DNA from: Strongylocentrotus droebachiensis
Taxonomy: Eukaryota; Echinodermata; Echinoidea; Camarodonta; Strongylocentrotidae
Direction of reading: 5' to 3'
Length of the DNA stretch: 64,000 nt
NCBI GenBank assembly: GCA_035222895.1
Contig: JAVYIG010000060.1
Span: 744,001 to 808,000 of the forward strand
The notes under the pieces were generated by a model. That model made no database searches and was not told where the DNA came from. It saw only the letters and a program-made list of their open reading frames with translations. Below are positions 34,425 to 46,761 of the stretch, one piece after another. Positions within the stretch are counted from its first letter, which is position 1. The number at the start of each line of letters is the position of its first letter. The position numbers and the translations under genes were made by a program.

Positions 34425-34563
34425 CAAATATTGACTGCTCATGAGGAGGGTGGTGGTAATTATCACTCCCAAGGTGGTGTTCATACCGGGTATGAACACC
34501 ACCGAGGGAGTGATAATTTCCTCCACCATCCGATTATAGAGCAGTCCATATTTGTTATATATA
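34415..34563. repeat. Inverted repeat with ~70-bp arms
   Basis: Arms of about 70-75 bp meet at 34488 (CATACC-G-GGTATG). Both include GGTGGTGTTCATACC and GGAGTGATAATT-type sequence. About 85-90% match by eye. It may be a small foldback element or MITE. Confidence 0.8.
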
Positions 34564-34983
34564 CCTCATCCTTTTCATTGATTCATGAATAGGTCTAGAA
34601 AATAAATCTAATATCAAGAGTTTATATGCTCATAACTGTAATATATTTACAGTATTTAGAAGCCCAGAACAGTTTCAAATATCCAACGCTAAAAGAAATC
34701 CAACAAACGGAAATCCAATTAATACTGTACATGTTTACAGGTAATGCAGTGAGGTAATGCAGTTACTGCGGCCCAGCGTAAATTACATGGCTTGAGCGCG
34801 CATTTGAAATCTTATAAGCTGTGTGTGCGCAAAAGTCGCGGAGGGGTTAGGAGTTCTATCACAGGGTTTCATAGTATAGTATTAATGACTGCTTTGAGAG
34901 AAATAGTTGTTTGTATACGCTCAAGGGAAGGTTACAATTGTGCTATTGCCCGAGGCGTGCCGAGAGCGTATAATAACAATTAT

Positions 34984-36972
34984 ATACCTCACTTAAGTAA
35001 TCCAGCCATCTGATTGGTCTAAATTGCATTCATAAACTTTAACTATTTCTGTAAAATTCCCAGTAACCATGGTTAAAACAGTTCTAAAATCCCAGTAACC
35101 ATGGTTACCGGGAAATAGTTCACTCTCCATGGTTACCCCATAGGTTTACATGTTCAAAAATGGTTTGAGCGATCGAGGATACCGTACGTGTGCGAAGAAT
35201 TGGGCGCTATATTTTACCAATGTTGTAATACAACTAGCAGCGAATCCGGGCTAACTCGCCCCAGCATCAAAGACTGGGTCGAGATGTCCCGACACGATTC
35301 ATCGATCGCGAGATACCAATGTGTATATGTTTGTGCTCATTGTACATTTTAGACGATATGGCTGATATTTGTTCACATTCTTTCGTCCTGGCCGTTAATT
35401 AGCAGACTACTGGTATCTCTCGATCGATAAATCATGTCGGGATATCTCGCTGGGGCGAGATGTCCCGTGGGGCGAGTTAGCCCGACTCCCTAGTAGCTGC
35501 CAGCGCAGACGATCCGACCGACGTCCGATTGTACTACTCCTAGGCCAAAATGGCTGAAGAAATGCTCCCAAGATTTTAACTTCTGGATGAGGATCAAACG
35601 CGAGACATGCTGACAGCAAGAACACCAAAAAGGGTACGTGAAATCTTCCATATTTTTTTTTCAGTAGCCCTAGATCTAGATTCTAGTACGCGATAACCAG
35701 ATGCTGGTGATTGTAGTGATTTGTACGTCACGGACAGATGCAGATCCTTCCCGTAGAGATTACACACATCCCTATGCACTTCCATTGGCCATTGCGCATT
35801 CGATCATGCTAGATTGGTCGATGTTTTAATTACCAGAGATTCAAAGTAATATTGCTCGTGATCCTGAAGGTGATACTCAATAAGTGAGGTGTCATATGAA
35901 AGCGCAGGTTTTTCTCCATATTCCCCACAGGGCCGGCTCACCCCCAAAATTGTAAAAATATCTTGCTTAGACTAGAATCTAGATCTAGTCTACTCTCAAA
36001 GAAACATTCATAAAAAACAACCGTGCAGATAAACTAGAAAAAGGCCAAGGTGGTGTCATAATTTTGTCGGCATATAAAAGTATTAATGACTGCTTTAATA
36101 TTCGAGAAATAGTTGTTTTTATTCCCTTGAGCGAATAAAAACAACTATTTCTCTCAAAGTAGTCATTAATACTATACTATTTATCGAATATTAATGCAGG
36201 CATTAATACTTTTATATGCCGACAAAAAAGGTCAACTTTAATATGACACCACCTTGGCCTTTTTATCTGCACGATTGTTTTTTATTAGTGTATCGTTGAG
36301 AGTAGACTAGATCTAGATTCTAGTCTAAGCAACATATTTTTTACAATTTTGGGGGTGGGCCGGCCCTGTGGGGAATATGGAGAAAAACCTGCGCTTTCAT
36401 ATGGCACCACACTTATTGAGTATCACCGTCAGGATCACGAGCAATATTAGTTTGAATCTCTGGTAATTAAAACATTGACCAATTTAGTATGAGTGCGCAA
36501 TGGCCAATGCATAGGGATGTGTGCAATCTCGACGGGAAGGATTTTATCACTACTAGACCTACTTAGACCTACTAGAATCTAGGCCTACTAGATCTATTTT
36601 GAGAAAAAATTATGGAGAATTTAACGTACGCTTGTTGGTGCCCTTACTGTCAGCAAGTCTTGCATTTGATCATCATCAAGAAGTTGAAATCTTGGGAGAG
36701 TTTCTTCAGCCATTTTTGACTTCGGTTTGGAATTTAGTACGATCGAGATTGCCGTACTGAAATTACCGACCAATTCTTCGGACATGTACGGTATCCTCGA
36801 TCGCTCCAACCAGTTTTTAACGTGTGAACCTATGGGTATTTCACCAAGACTGAACTATTTTCCCCGTAACCATGGTAACTGGAATTTTACCGGGAATTTT
36901 ACAGGAATAGTTAAAGTTTATGACTGCAATTTCGACCAATCAGATGGCTGGATTTCTTAAGTGAGGTATTAA
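34984..36972. mobile_element. ~2-kb head-to-head inverted repeat with Crypton-like coding pieces
   Basis: The outer ends TACCTCACTTAAGTAATCCA and CTTAAGTGAGGTA are inverted. The homology runs inwards to a centre at 36125-36132, flanked by 21-bp perfect arms. Each arm carries an ATG at homologous positions (35550 plus, 36713 minus) reading MAEE-LPRF followed by LLDxDQ, then a DSKNTKK-like stretch in another frame. A third copy of the same start lies at 37079-37612. The left arm also holds a ~240-bp MITE (35246-35486). No recombinase core is present. Confidence 0.7.
35246..35486. mobile_element. MITE nested in the left arm of the inverted repeat
   Basis: Long inverted ends: CGGGCTAACTCGCCCC on the left and its complement GGGGCGAGTTAGCCCG on the right. 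GAGATGTCCC-like and ATCGATCG words continue the inversion inwards. It is absent from the right arm, which explains the unequal arm lengths. Confidence 0.75.
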
Positions 36973-37078
36973 TAGCTATCAAACCCTCTGACGCAATTAT
37001 AGATCGAAATGCTCCTTGTCATGTGATATAGTTTCGACCAATCAGTGAATGACAATCTATGTATGTATAAATATGTTT

Positions 37079-37612
37079 ATATACCTCACTAAAGAAATCC
37101 AGCCAAGTAATTGGTCTAAATTGCAGTCGTGATTTTAGCCATTCCCATAAAGAAACGAAAAATGCCAAAACCATTTAAAAGTCCAAGATTAAAATCCCGG
37201 CAAAATTCCAGTTACCGAGAAAATAATAAAATCTTGCTGCGATACCCATTGGTTTACGTGTTAAAATGTTCTTTTAACGAGCGCGGATACCATTGTGTGT
37301 GCGAATTGGTCGCTTAATTTGTATGGTTTTTTTATTTGTAATTGTAGGCTAGGCCTAGGCCTAGATTCTACTTTTAGTTTCCAAACGAGGCAGAACTGGC
37401 TGAAGAAACTCTTCCTAGATTTTCAAATGATTGATGATGATCAATTGCATGACTTGATTAATTCTCCTGACAGCAAGAACAGCAAACATTCCGTGAATTT
37501 CTCCATAAAAATATTCGAAGACTACCTGCAAGTTATCAACACAGACCTCGATAGCGTAAACAAACTTCCAAATTCGGAGCTGGACAACGTACTCCCTTTA
37601 CGCCAGTGCTAG
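37079..37612 (+). pseudogene. 5' end of a transposon with a Crypton-type N-terminal domain
   Basis: Begins with the same terminus as 34984 (ATACCTCACTAAAGAAATCC). From about 37399 it reads (L)AEETLPRF, then after a frameshift IDDDQLHDLINSPDSKNSKH, NFSIKIFEDYLQVINTDL and PNSELDNVL. The pattern of DSKNTK-x-(V/I)-x-(V/I)-F followed by a helical segment resembles the N-terminal domain found ahead of Crypton-type tyrosine recombinases and ZMYM/QRICH1-like host proteins. The catalytic part is missing. Family call by memory of motifs only. Confidence 0.45.
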
Positions 37613-37715
37613 ACGGAAGAACGGTTTTTTATAAATGAAGAAGTCAATGTTAACTATTAGATTCGTTATTACTTCAGCGTTATTTCCTCAATTCTAACAA
37701 TGTCGACATCATTAA

Positions 37716-39620
37716 GATTTGATTTGATATGATTTGATTTGTTTTATTGTCCACATTAAGTGGTAATTCTTTTTCACATGGTTACAACTATATACAGTAC
37801 ATAAGCCATAGGTCAATTGAACACATTTTAAGTTACACATTGCTCATTAATCAGTGAGTGGGTCATATTAATAATTTAAGCTTAACCTTTATAAACTCAA
37901 CACTAACATTTTTAGAACAATAAATCATACTTTTAAATTTGAACTATATGATCATATGTTCTCATTGACAACTGTATTTTTGATTTAAATATTCCTGTGT
38001 GTATACTATTAATCATTTTAAATGTTAAAGTATACTTTGTACCAAAATACATTAACGGTATCGCCCCCCCCCCTCCCATTACCTTCAGGAAACCTCTCAT
38101 CTTATTACTTTACTATTGAACATGTGGATGGAATCGGGAACAAACGAGTATCTAAAGCGGGCCCGCTTGGTACGGGGGACACAAAGACGAACACCAGATC
38201 TGTTGAAACTAAAGTGACTGAACAAAGGATGGGTTGGATTTTTCATGATTCGCATGATCTTAGCTAGTGAACCTTCACCATACAACTTTTCCATGTTGGG
38301 CAGTGCTATACCAATGATTCTCCGAGCTATTTTCCATGGTCTGTCTAGCGCTTTTTTACTGTAACATGTGAGGTTGCCATAAAACAAATTAAATTAAACA
38401 AGTGAATGGACTGGATAATCGACTTATAAAACAACACGAGAAGAGTGTTATGTAAGTGCATTTTCTTGAGTTGTCTCAAGAAAATTAACCTCTGATTAGC
38501 GTTCTTTTGTGTGGCATGTACATTGCTTGATCAATCCAGACTGTTTGTTATGGTAGTACCCAAGTATTTATATTCCTTCACTTGTTCTATTACATCATCA
38601 TGTATGTTGAGAGGTACATGGTCATCCGGTACGTTCTTACGGAAGTCTACGATCATTTCCTTAGTTTTTGATACATTGAGTTGCAAGAAATATGAGTCAC
38701 ACCATTTCACAAAAGAATCAAGCACCGCGAAATAACAGTTGGCATCACCGGAGAGGTATCCTGTGATGACTGTGTCATCGGCGTACTTGATGATAGTACA
38801 ATCGGCTTCCGTACTAACACAGTCACTTGTGTACAGTGAAAATAGCACTGGGGATAATACACACCCCTTGAGGCGCACCAGTACTAACTACCCGATCATC
38901 AGAAACGATGTGACCCACTTTCACATGCTGGGGCCTATTCAACATAAAATCATGAATCAACGTAATAATCTGTGGGTGTACATCCATTTGTATTAACTTC
39001 CTTGAAAGCAAGTGGGGAATGATGGTATTGAATGCACTGGAAAAGTCTATAAAAGCCGATCTAATGTACGACCTGGGAGTATCAAAGTGTGAATACACTT
39101 GATGCAAGAGAAGCGAAACTGCATCTTCCACACCCCTGTTTTGTCTGTATGCAAATTGCATGGGGTCTAGGTGAGATGAATTTTGCTTCAACAAGCATTT
39201 CAAAACGATTTTCTCAAAACATTTCATGATGCTGCATGTCAATTCTATTGGTCTAAAATCATTAATTTCAGTAGGGTTTTTCCCTTTGGGCATAGGTTCA
39301 ATGGTAGAAGTTTTCCACAATGTAGGGATAATCCCCCGTTCAAGTGAGAGCTGAAAGAGTCGTTTAAAAACGCCCGCCAGCTGATCTTTACAGCTCTTCA
39401 GCACCTTATTAAAAAGACGGTCTGGACCTGGGGCCTTGTTCACACTAATATTACCTAACACTATTCTAACGTCATGGTCGGATAATTCAATGCCCCCAAC
39501 ATTATCTTCAGATATCACATTATTAATTCGATTAATGTCAGAGTTTTCTTGAGAGAAGTCGTGTGTATCAATTCTACAGTAGAACTTGTTTAACTTCTCG
39601 ACAAATGTCTGACAAGAAGC
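37716..39620 (-). mobile_element. Rex1/CR1-type LINE, 5'-truncated
   Basis: The minus strand reads FVEKLNKFYCRIDTHDF near 39590, RT blocks NKAPGPDRLFNKVLKSC, DFRPIELTCSIMKCFEKIVL, AYRQNRGVEDAVSLLL, IDFSSAFNTIIPHLL and TGAPQG (38823-39518), then after a frameshift CVLSPVLFSLYTSDC and KYADDTVI (38531-38878), and a C-terminal block ending SFVPDSIHMFNS (38097-38387). The 3' end has a (GATTT)n tail at 37716-37741 next to ACAATAAAAC on the minus strand. The endonuclease is gone. Confidence 0.9.
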
Positions 39621-40380
39621 GAATTCAGGAACGGATGACTTTTGTTTGTAACCAGTTACGCGTTGAAGATTTTTCCAATTCGACGAGAGTTTTTAAGTGT
39701 TTTTCAGCAAGGACTAACAAGAAGGAAAGGGAGTTGCGACTCACAAACCAGCTATCACAGCAGAAGACATGGACCAAAAAATGGACGTTACTTTTGCCTT
39801 TGTATTTTACGAAAATGTTTCCATTAAATATTTAAGATTTGATAGATTTGTGTCATTTATAATGGTTTCTCACATAAGTTTTCCGTCCAGGCACATACCG
39901 TCTGAATAAGCCGGCAAATTTAAATTATCATGACGATGTAAAAACAACAAAGTACACGCATTAGAAAAATCATCTAATAGGAATGGGGCCAATCACGAAG
40001 ACTCTTTTGAACATTTCATGACGTTTTTGTGTTGGTCTTCAATAGGGTTTATTTAAAAATAAAAATATTATAAAATTTCGCATTTAAATTTACATCTTAG
40101 TCACAGGTTTCTGCCTCCACAATACATGTATTAAATAATAAGCATGTACAATCTCCCTTTCCATCTCTTATAGGTCTATTGTAACTCAATATGTAAACCC
40201 CCATCTTTTGAGCAGAGTTATGGAAATAGACATTCTTCATAAGAAAGTACTCTCTCACCCCTCCTTCTCTCTCTCTCTCTCACACACACACACTCTTTTT
40301 CTCTCAATCACTCACCTGCAACCCTCCTCCTCCTCTCTTTTTTAGTTCCGTATATCTAAAATAAATATAAGTATGTCATT
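39621..40380. other. Non-coding stretch
   Basis: AT-rich sequence with (CT)n/(CA)n at about 40262-40292. A short Lys/Arg-rich open frame near 39640-39835 has no recognisable similarity. Confidence 0.45.
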
Positions 40381-40394
40381 ATTGAGTAGTAAGT

Positions 40395-40720
40395 AAGTCG
40401 TTTTAATCGCAATTGTACAATGAAGAAGAAAGCAGTTTCAAAGGCCGGTCATTAGTATCTTAGAGATATGATTATCATAAGTAAACGTTGACTTCAAATA
40501 AAATTTATCTTAAAGACGATGCTAATACTGCGCATGATACACGCAATATTGAACAATATGACGTCATTAAAAATACTCCACAACAGATGGCGCCGTTATC
40601 TTTAATGGCAAATGTATAGTAGCATGATGAAACCCCCACAACCCAATAATTTAATTAAATAATGGTTTATGCTGTATGAAAGAGCTATTGTTCATAATAA
40701 GGATGGCGTTTTCTGTATAT
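40395..40720. repeat. Partial copy of the 41371/45361 repeat family
   Basis: Shares AGCAGTTTCAAAGGCCG-like, CAATATTGAACAATATGACG and TGTTCATAATAAGGATGGCG-type words with 41371-41830. The order of parts differs. Confidence 0.6.
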
Positions 40721-41049
40721 ACAGTTGTAAATGATATTATTACAATTAATTATATGACATGTACCAGCCTATGTTTGACAAAAAAGATACATATCAAATG
40801 GGAATTTTGTTAGGGATGTTTTTTTGGATCTGCAAAGACCGAATTAATACCCAAATCCAATTTTGTTTATTCAAACATCACATATTACAACTTTGGTGCA
40901 AGTCGATTTTGGCACTCTCGCAAACAATTCCTCCTGTTTATCCAAGCGTGAACATATATCCCCAAAAATGATCCCAAATTAATTGGGATAAAATACTCTT
41001 TCATAAGATGTATAATAATTTACTATACATAAATGATTTCTTTTAATAA

Positions 41050-41370
41050 TTAACAATTTTCTAGGTGTGAACTTTTGTTTGACTCACACTGTACAGTACA
41101 ATCCATTATGGTATGAAATTCATCCCCAACCCAACCCAAGTTACAGTCATTACAAGTTCCTAAATGTGAAGGTATTTTTTCCGGACGTATATGTCTTCCA
41201 GTTTTTATCGGTAGGTTATGTGAACTAATTCTAAATCGGCAGATATTTGTTCGTAGTTTACGGTTTTTAACGGTTAATAAATATTTCTCTGTTTGTATAC
41301 TCTGCTTAAATAGATTATATGTTCTCAATTGATTTTGCTCATTGTCATTTGAACAATCACTACAAGTCAT
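41050..41370 (-). pseudogene. Possible LINE-derived C-terminal fragment
   Basis: The minus strand reads LRTNICRFRISSHNLPIKTG, then a spaced Cys pair (CNDC), GWVGDEFHTIMDC. This R-F-R-x-S-x-H-x-L-P-(I/V)-E/K-T-G ... C-x-x-C ... GDE-(F/Y)-H pattern is common near the C-terminus of invertebrate LINE proteins. The frame is open over 106 codons but no neighbouring RT is joined to it. Confidence 0.45.
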
Positions 41371-41890
41371 GTATAGCAGTGTGATGAAACACCCACAAAC
41401 TAATAATATAATTGAATAATTGTTTATGCTGTATGGAAGAGCTGTTATTCATAATAAGGATGGCGTTTTCTGTTACGAAACAGCGGCATAATTTTGTATT
41501 CCTAATATCAAAGAGGATTCGATATTTGCTGTATAGAAAACTTTGTTCCTTCCTCCAATATCATAGCAAGGTTGACATGGTAATATCGTTAATCTCTTTA
41601 GATAGACAATTATACTTTGAACCTGTTTCAAGTGTTTTGTTTTTGTGATTAACGATCTAAATTTTGATGATAACAGTTCAAAAGGCCGAACATTCGTATC
41701 TCGGAGATATGATATGAAGTATATATTCCAAAAACACATGTATACTACCTCAAGTAAAATGCACGCAATGTTGAACAACATGTCGTCATTACAAGTATTT
41801 CAAAATAGATGGTACCGTTGATGTAATGGCATGGTAGGGAAGATATACTGAGTTGAACTGGAATGGGAGGGGGTTGGACTCCTCATCTTA
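41371..41890. repeat. Duplicated block A, copy 1
   Basis: About 500 bp homologous to 45361-45850 in the same orientation. Shared words include AATATCAAAGAGGATTCGA, TTCCTTCCTCCAATATCATA and TAATATCGTTAATCTCTTTA. The LINE at 41890 interrupts the homology at its right edge. Confidence 0.85.
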
Positions 41891-43138
41891 CTATAAATTA
41901 TGACAAAACAAGTATACTTTATTTTCATAATAAAACTAGTCCTTGCAATATTAATGATGTACAAATATTTATAAACAATATAAATTTGAACGTAATGTGC
42001 TCTTCTGTTAAATTTCTTGGTATCCTTTTGGATGAGACTTTATCTTTTCAGGATCATCGATTGTATAAAACTAACACAATATATAAAAGCATTGGTGTTC
42101 TTTGTAAATTACGTGTATTTCTACCTGAAAAGGTATTGTTTATGTTGTAAAATTGTTAAATTTTGCCCTATTTACATTACTGTAATATCACATGGGCCAG
42201 TGTGGGAACAACTAAACTAGAACCTCTCTATAAACTTAAAAAGAAAGCTTTAAGAATGTGTACAAACTCCCATTATGAAGCTCATTCACGTCCCCTTTTT
42301 TCGCTTAAGAACACTCAATATTTATGATATACGTAAAATTCAAAGTGCTATTATGATGTATAATGTTTATAATAAGTATGTACCTAAAAGAGTTTGTCAA
42401 ATGTCTATCCTTAATAAATCTGTTCATTCATATAATACTCGTTCCTGTATCAAAAAAACATTATCCAAAGGTCTCAACCCAGTTAATGCTTTACTCTTTT
42501 AGACATAATGGTCCCCGTATTTCGAATGATTTAACTGATAAACTAACATTATGCATACCTATATCATCCTTGAAGGTTCTATTGAAGAGACAGTTGGTCT
42601 AGTCTTATTTCCCTTAACTCTTTCATTTAAAGCTTATCTGCCGTAGTTTACAGGAGGGATTAGAGCGCCCTGCAAGGTCACTGGACAGGTGGTTATCTCA
42701 TCAACTCAGCTCTCAGTTAACATAAGAAAAAGAGGATCATGGGGGACCAATGGTCACCGATTAGGCACTGTTTGTTATATAGAGGGCGCAAGTAGCTACA
42801 AGTAGTGCAGTGGGCCTTTAACATGTTCTACCTTGCAATGTTCCATACATGTGTGTGTGTGTGTGTTTGATTTGTGTGTATGGTGTGTGTCTGTGTTCAT
42901 CGGTGTGTATCTATAATGTGTAGTATCTTATTTATATACTGTTATTGATTGGTAACGTTTACAACCATTATTTATTATTTACGTCAGGGGACTATTATAC
43001 TTACAAGTTCTTCAAACTTCCTTTTTAGTCTCCAATTTCCTGAATTGTAAGATTACGATTGTTTCATGTTACTTTTGTTTATATATTGTTATATGGTTTT
43101 ATGATTGAAATAAATGAATTGATTTAAAAAAAAATGAA
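41890..43138 (+). mobile_element. Degenerate Jockey-supergroup LINE 3' end
   Basis: Plus-strand blocks: NYDKTSILYFHNK, SSVKFLGILLDETLSFQDH, LCKLRVFLPEKVL, then YNTRSCIKKTLSKG and a C-terminal FRHNGPRI-like stretch. Same type as the LINE at 58328-60180 but more decayed. The 3' UTR ends with AATAAATGAATTG and an A-rich tail at about 43110-43138. The RT core is absent. Confidence 0.75.
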
Positions 43139-43309
43139 AATAAAATGAATTGTAAAAAATGTATGGAATAATTGATCTGGACTTTAATAGTTAAATGTAT
43201 ATGTGGCAGTATTTAATTTAAAACAAGTAATATGCACATCTCTGAACTACTCTAGATGGTTGTTTTCGTAATTATAAATGTTCAGCCCTTGAGCTTCATG
43301 TTAAGTGTG

Positions 43310-43340
<31 letters not shown>

Positions 43341-43400
43341 TGCATTACCATAAACTGACACATTTACAATAACAGTTGCAAACGAAGCCTGAAACGCTAC
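43139..43400. repeat. Duplicated block B, copy 1
   Basis: Homologous to 45110-45330: shared GTGGCAGTATTTAATTTAAA, CAGCCCTTGAGCTTCATGTT and AACAGTTGCAAACGAAGC. Contains a (GT/TA)n stretch at 43305-43340 missing from copy 2. Confidence 0.8.
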
Positions 43401-44714
43401 ATTTCCCGGAGAGAGAAACCTGGACTTCCATCACATCAATGGGAATACATTAATAATGATAATGTACACAGAAGATATGCAAGTGGTGAGGCTAGACTGT
43501 AAAGGGATCTGGTAACTTTGTCTCAGATTCTGAAAAAAAATCCTGGATTTAGCTCATCCTGCAATGATAATTATAAACCTTTAGGTCAGTAAGGAACCCA
43601 ATGAATTTTCGCCTGTCTGATTATCAAGATATTTTTTTATTGGAAATCGAAACCAAATTTTGCGTTTGCTAAACGGTTTTCATAACACTGCAGTATATGG
43701 GGGAAAACGAGTATGGTAAAACCGGTCACTCGAAGATTTTAACTTTTTTTAGGCACTTCTTGATCATTTTGAAGCGCGATTTTTTTTAGGGCTTCAATAG
43801 TATACCATATTACACACACTTATAACACGTAGGGCAGTACATTTTAGATTAAAAATTGTTAAACGATGCCTTTAAAGAAGAATTAATGCCTTGGTAGTAA
43901 CGACATGCTGGAACTCTGACCTAAAACTGTTCTACATTAAACACAAACAAAACAACAAAAAAAAATTATGGGCACGGTAATTATAACAATAAGCTTAAAA
44001 TCATGAAGCCACTGTATTCGTAATGGTCAGTTATCATTTTATGAATGTGAATACAATTAACAAAATAAACTCTTTCACTCAATGGGATGTGGTGGAGCTT
44101 TCCCGAATCTATTATATTTTCACACAAAATTATTACAGTATTAAATACATTATTATTGAGACAAACGAATATCACTAGCGATATTATTTTCGATATTATT
44201 ATTGTTATCATCATATAACTATATAACTTGTATAAGAGCATTTGATCTTATAATTTCTTATCTTCAATATTATTAATAAAGCTAGTGTTATATATTAGGT
44301 ATTATTATTATCATTAATATTATCATTATTTTCACTGTTATCGTTATCATTATCCTATTATCATTATCTTTATTAATATAAGTATTCGTCTTTTTGTCAT
44401 GAGTGTACCTATCTGAAGATATTGTGTTCAACACGTGTAGGTGTTAGCATTGCCTGGGAGGGGGAGAGCCAATCCAATGATTGTAACCCTCTTGGCATCT
44501 CGTCCCCCCAAACAAAAAACTGATTGGGATATACACATGCTTTTTCCCCTATTCTTATAATGGGATAATGATAATAATGATAATATTAATGACAACGATA
44601 ATAATTATGATAATCATACTAATTATGACACTAATGATATCAATAATATTGGAAATAATAATAGTAATAATATCAACAGTTATACTTATAATTATGATAA
44701 CAATAAGTGCGTGA
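43401..44714. other. Non-coding stretch with ATT/ATC microsatellites
   Basis: Imperfect (ATT/ATC)n at about 44200-44365 and its complement (GATAAT)n at about 44565-44700 form a loose inverted pair. No gene seen. Confidence 0.5.
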
Positions 44715-44816
44715 TTTTGAAAGGAATTATAATTGCTATGATATCAAGGATTAACGCAAAAATGCGAATGCAACTGAGAAAATTATAAACGAGTTACTAT
44801 CATCTGTTCGCCGATA
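44715..44816. repeat. Duplicated block C, copy 1
   Basis: Homologous to 45888-45985 through AAGGATTAACGCAAAAA and ATTATAAACGAGTTACTATC. Confidence 0.75.
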
Positions 44817-44861
44817 GAAGAAAAAAATGGTCAAAAAAAATGTGTTCTTGATATTTGATAA

Positions 44862-45116
44862 CTAGTTAATGTTCCTTTTATTTTTTATGTCGTGTTTTGT
44901 GGTGTGTTTGTTTGTTCTGTGTTTGTTTGTTTCAAATACATACACACTTTTTTGTAATAGGGTTTTTAAATGATAGGCCTGTGGTCCTTCCAAATCCCAC
45001 AATATTTGAATACTTGTGTGTTGATTACTTATTATTTTATCGTTCAAGTCATGTGTTATTGTCATTGTGATAGTTTTTTTTATTCAAATGTGAAAATAAA
45101 ACGAATTGAAAAAAAA
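44862..45116 (+). mobile_element. LINE-like 3' UTR tail
   Basis: T/G-rich stretch ending in AAATAAAACGAATTG plus poly-A, parallel to the 3' end of the LINE at 43138, and likewise followed by block B. No coding part remains. Confidence 0.45.
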
Positions 45117-45985
45117 AGGTAAGAAATTTATCTTTACTTTAATAGTTGAATTTGTATGTGGCAGTATTTAATTTAAAAAAAGTTATATGCACATCTCAGA
45201 AGTAATCTTAATGTTTGAATTCGTAATAATATATTTCAGCCCTTGAGCTTCATGTTAAGTGTGTGTACATATATTGCACTACCATAAACTGATATATTAA
45301 CAATAACAGTTGCAAACGAAGCTTGAAACGCAGATGGTGCCGTTATCTTTATTGGAACATGTATATCAGTGTGATGAAACATCCACAACCTAATAATATA
45401 TATCCATATAATAATGGTTTATGCTATAATAAGAATGGCGTTTTATTTTATTAAGTAGTGGCATCCTTTGTTTTCTTAATATCAAAGAGGATTCGACCTT
45501 TGCTCGATAGAAAACGTCGTTCCTTCCTCCAATATCATAGGTTGACATGGTAATATCGTTAATCTCTTTAGATAGATCTTTATACTTTGAACCTGATTCA
45601 AGTGTTTTGTTTTTGTGATTAACGACGTAAATTTAGATGTTAACAGTTCCAAAGGCCGAATGTTCTTATCTCGGAGATATGATATCAAGTATATATTCCA
45701 ACAACTACTTCAAGTAAAATGCACGCGATGTTAAGCGACATTTCGTCATTAAAAGTATTTCAACATAGATGGTGCCGTTGGTGTAATTGCATGGTAGAGA
45801 AGATGGACTGAGTTGAACTGGAATGGGAGGAGTGGGAGACCTGATCTTACTATATAAAGTATTTAATCACTAATTGATTGTGACGGGAATTATAATTAAT
45901 ATGATGTGAAGGATTAACGCAAAAAAAGGCGAATGCAAATGGGAAAATTATAAACGAGTTACTATCATCCGTTCAAAAGAAAAGT
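45117..45985. repeat. Duplicated blocks B, A and C, copy 2
   Basis: B (45117-45330), A (45361-45850) and C (45888-45985) lie in direct succession. In copy 1 the order is A, LINE, B, about 1.3 kb of other DNA, C. The moderate divergence indicates an old duplication. Confidence 0.75.
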
Positions 45986-46733
45986 GTAAACTAATAATGT
46001 GTGAGTGCTTGTTTGCGTGTATTATATTTGTGATCATCAGACTAATTATCTTGAGATAGATACAGTAATTCAACTTTCACGAAATAAAGGGAAACTCAAA
46101 GACTCCAAATCTTTATCAGTAATTAAATACATATCTGAGGTGGTAAGCAATCTTTAAATATTTAACGATATGATAGTTGATATTACCATAAATATACCGA
46201 TTGAATAACCATTCCTTATGACAAGCCCTTTCGGAAAAACTGCAGGTAATACACGTTAGACATCGTGATTACCAACGTTGTCACTTTGTTAAAATAGGTG
46301 GCGCCAAACGCATAGTACACACAGTGTCATAAGCACTTGCACAAGCAGAAAAATATTGATACACTGATAAATTCAGCAATTATGAAAACCCCTGAACATA
46401 TTGCAGTTTTCTAGCATAGAGGTTATATCAATGACAAATTGTTATTTCATTTACACTTTCTATTTAGATTGTCATGATGTGTTTGTACGGGGTCATGAGT
46501 CTGGGTTGGTTTGGGTGGGTATGGGTGTGGGTGTGTATAGATGTGTATTGTGAGAATATTTTAGTTATATTAGAAACACATTTTGGAATAACGTCAACGT
46601 CACGAAAACTAAAAATTAGTCACCACAAGATGCCCAAACATATATCACTTTGGGTATTTTGATGAGAAAATAATTTTATAGAGATGGTTATGTTTCCTCC
46701 GTCGCAAAATTGTGAAACGGAATAGATATGACG
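45986..46733. other. Non-coding stretch
   Basis: AT-rich. A short GT-rich stretch near 46490-46540. No gene seen. Confidence 0.5.
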
Positions 46734-46761
46734 ATATTCGGGCACCTCGGTGCCCGAATAT
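46734..46761. repeat. Perfect 13-bp palindrome
   Basis: ATATTCGGGCACC and its complement are separated by TC. Related ATATTCGGGC words recur at about 49422 and 49513 inside the foldback element. Confidence 0.85.

Noticed and set aside
35550-35640. Reading GTACGTG after the Crypton-like start as a splice donor
   Set aside because: The third copy at 37079-37612 continues through the aligned position as coding sequence, so the GT is part of the exon.
46734-46761. Bacterial-type terminator hairpin
   Set aside because: A G/C palindrome is present, but the context is eukaryotic intergenic DNA with no gene upstream.
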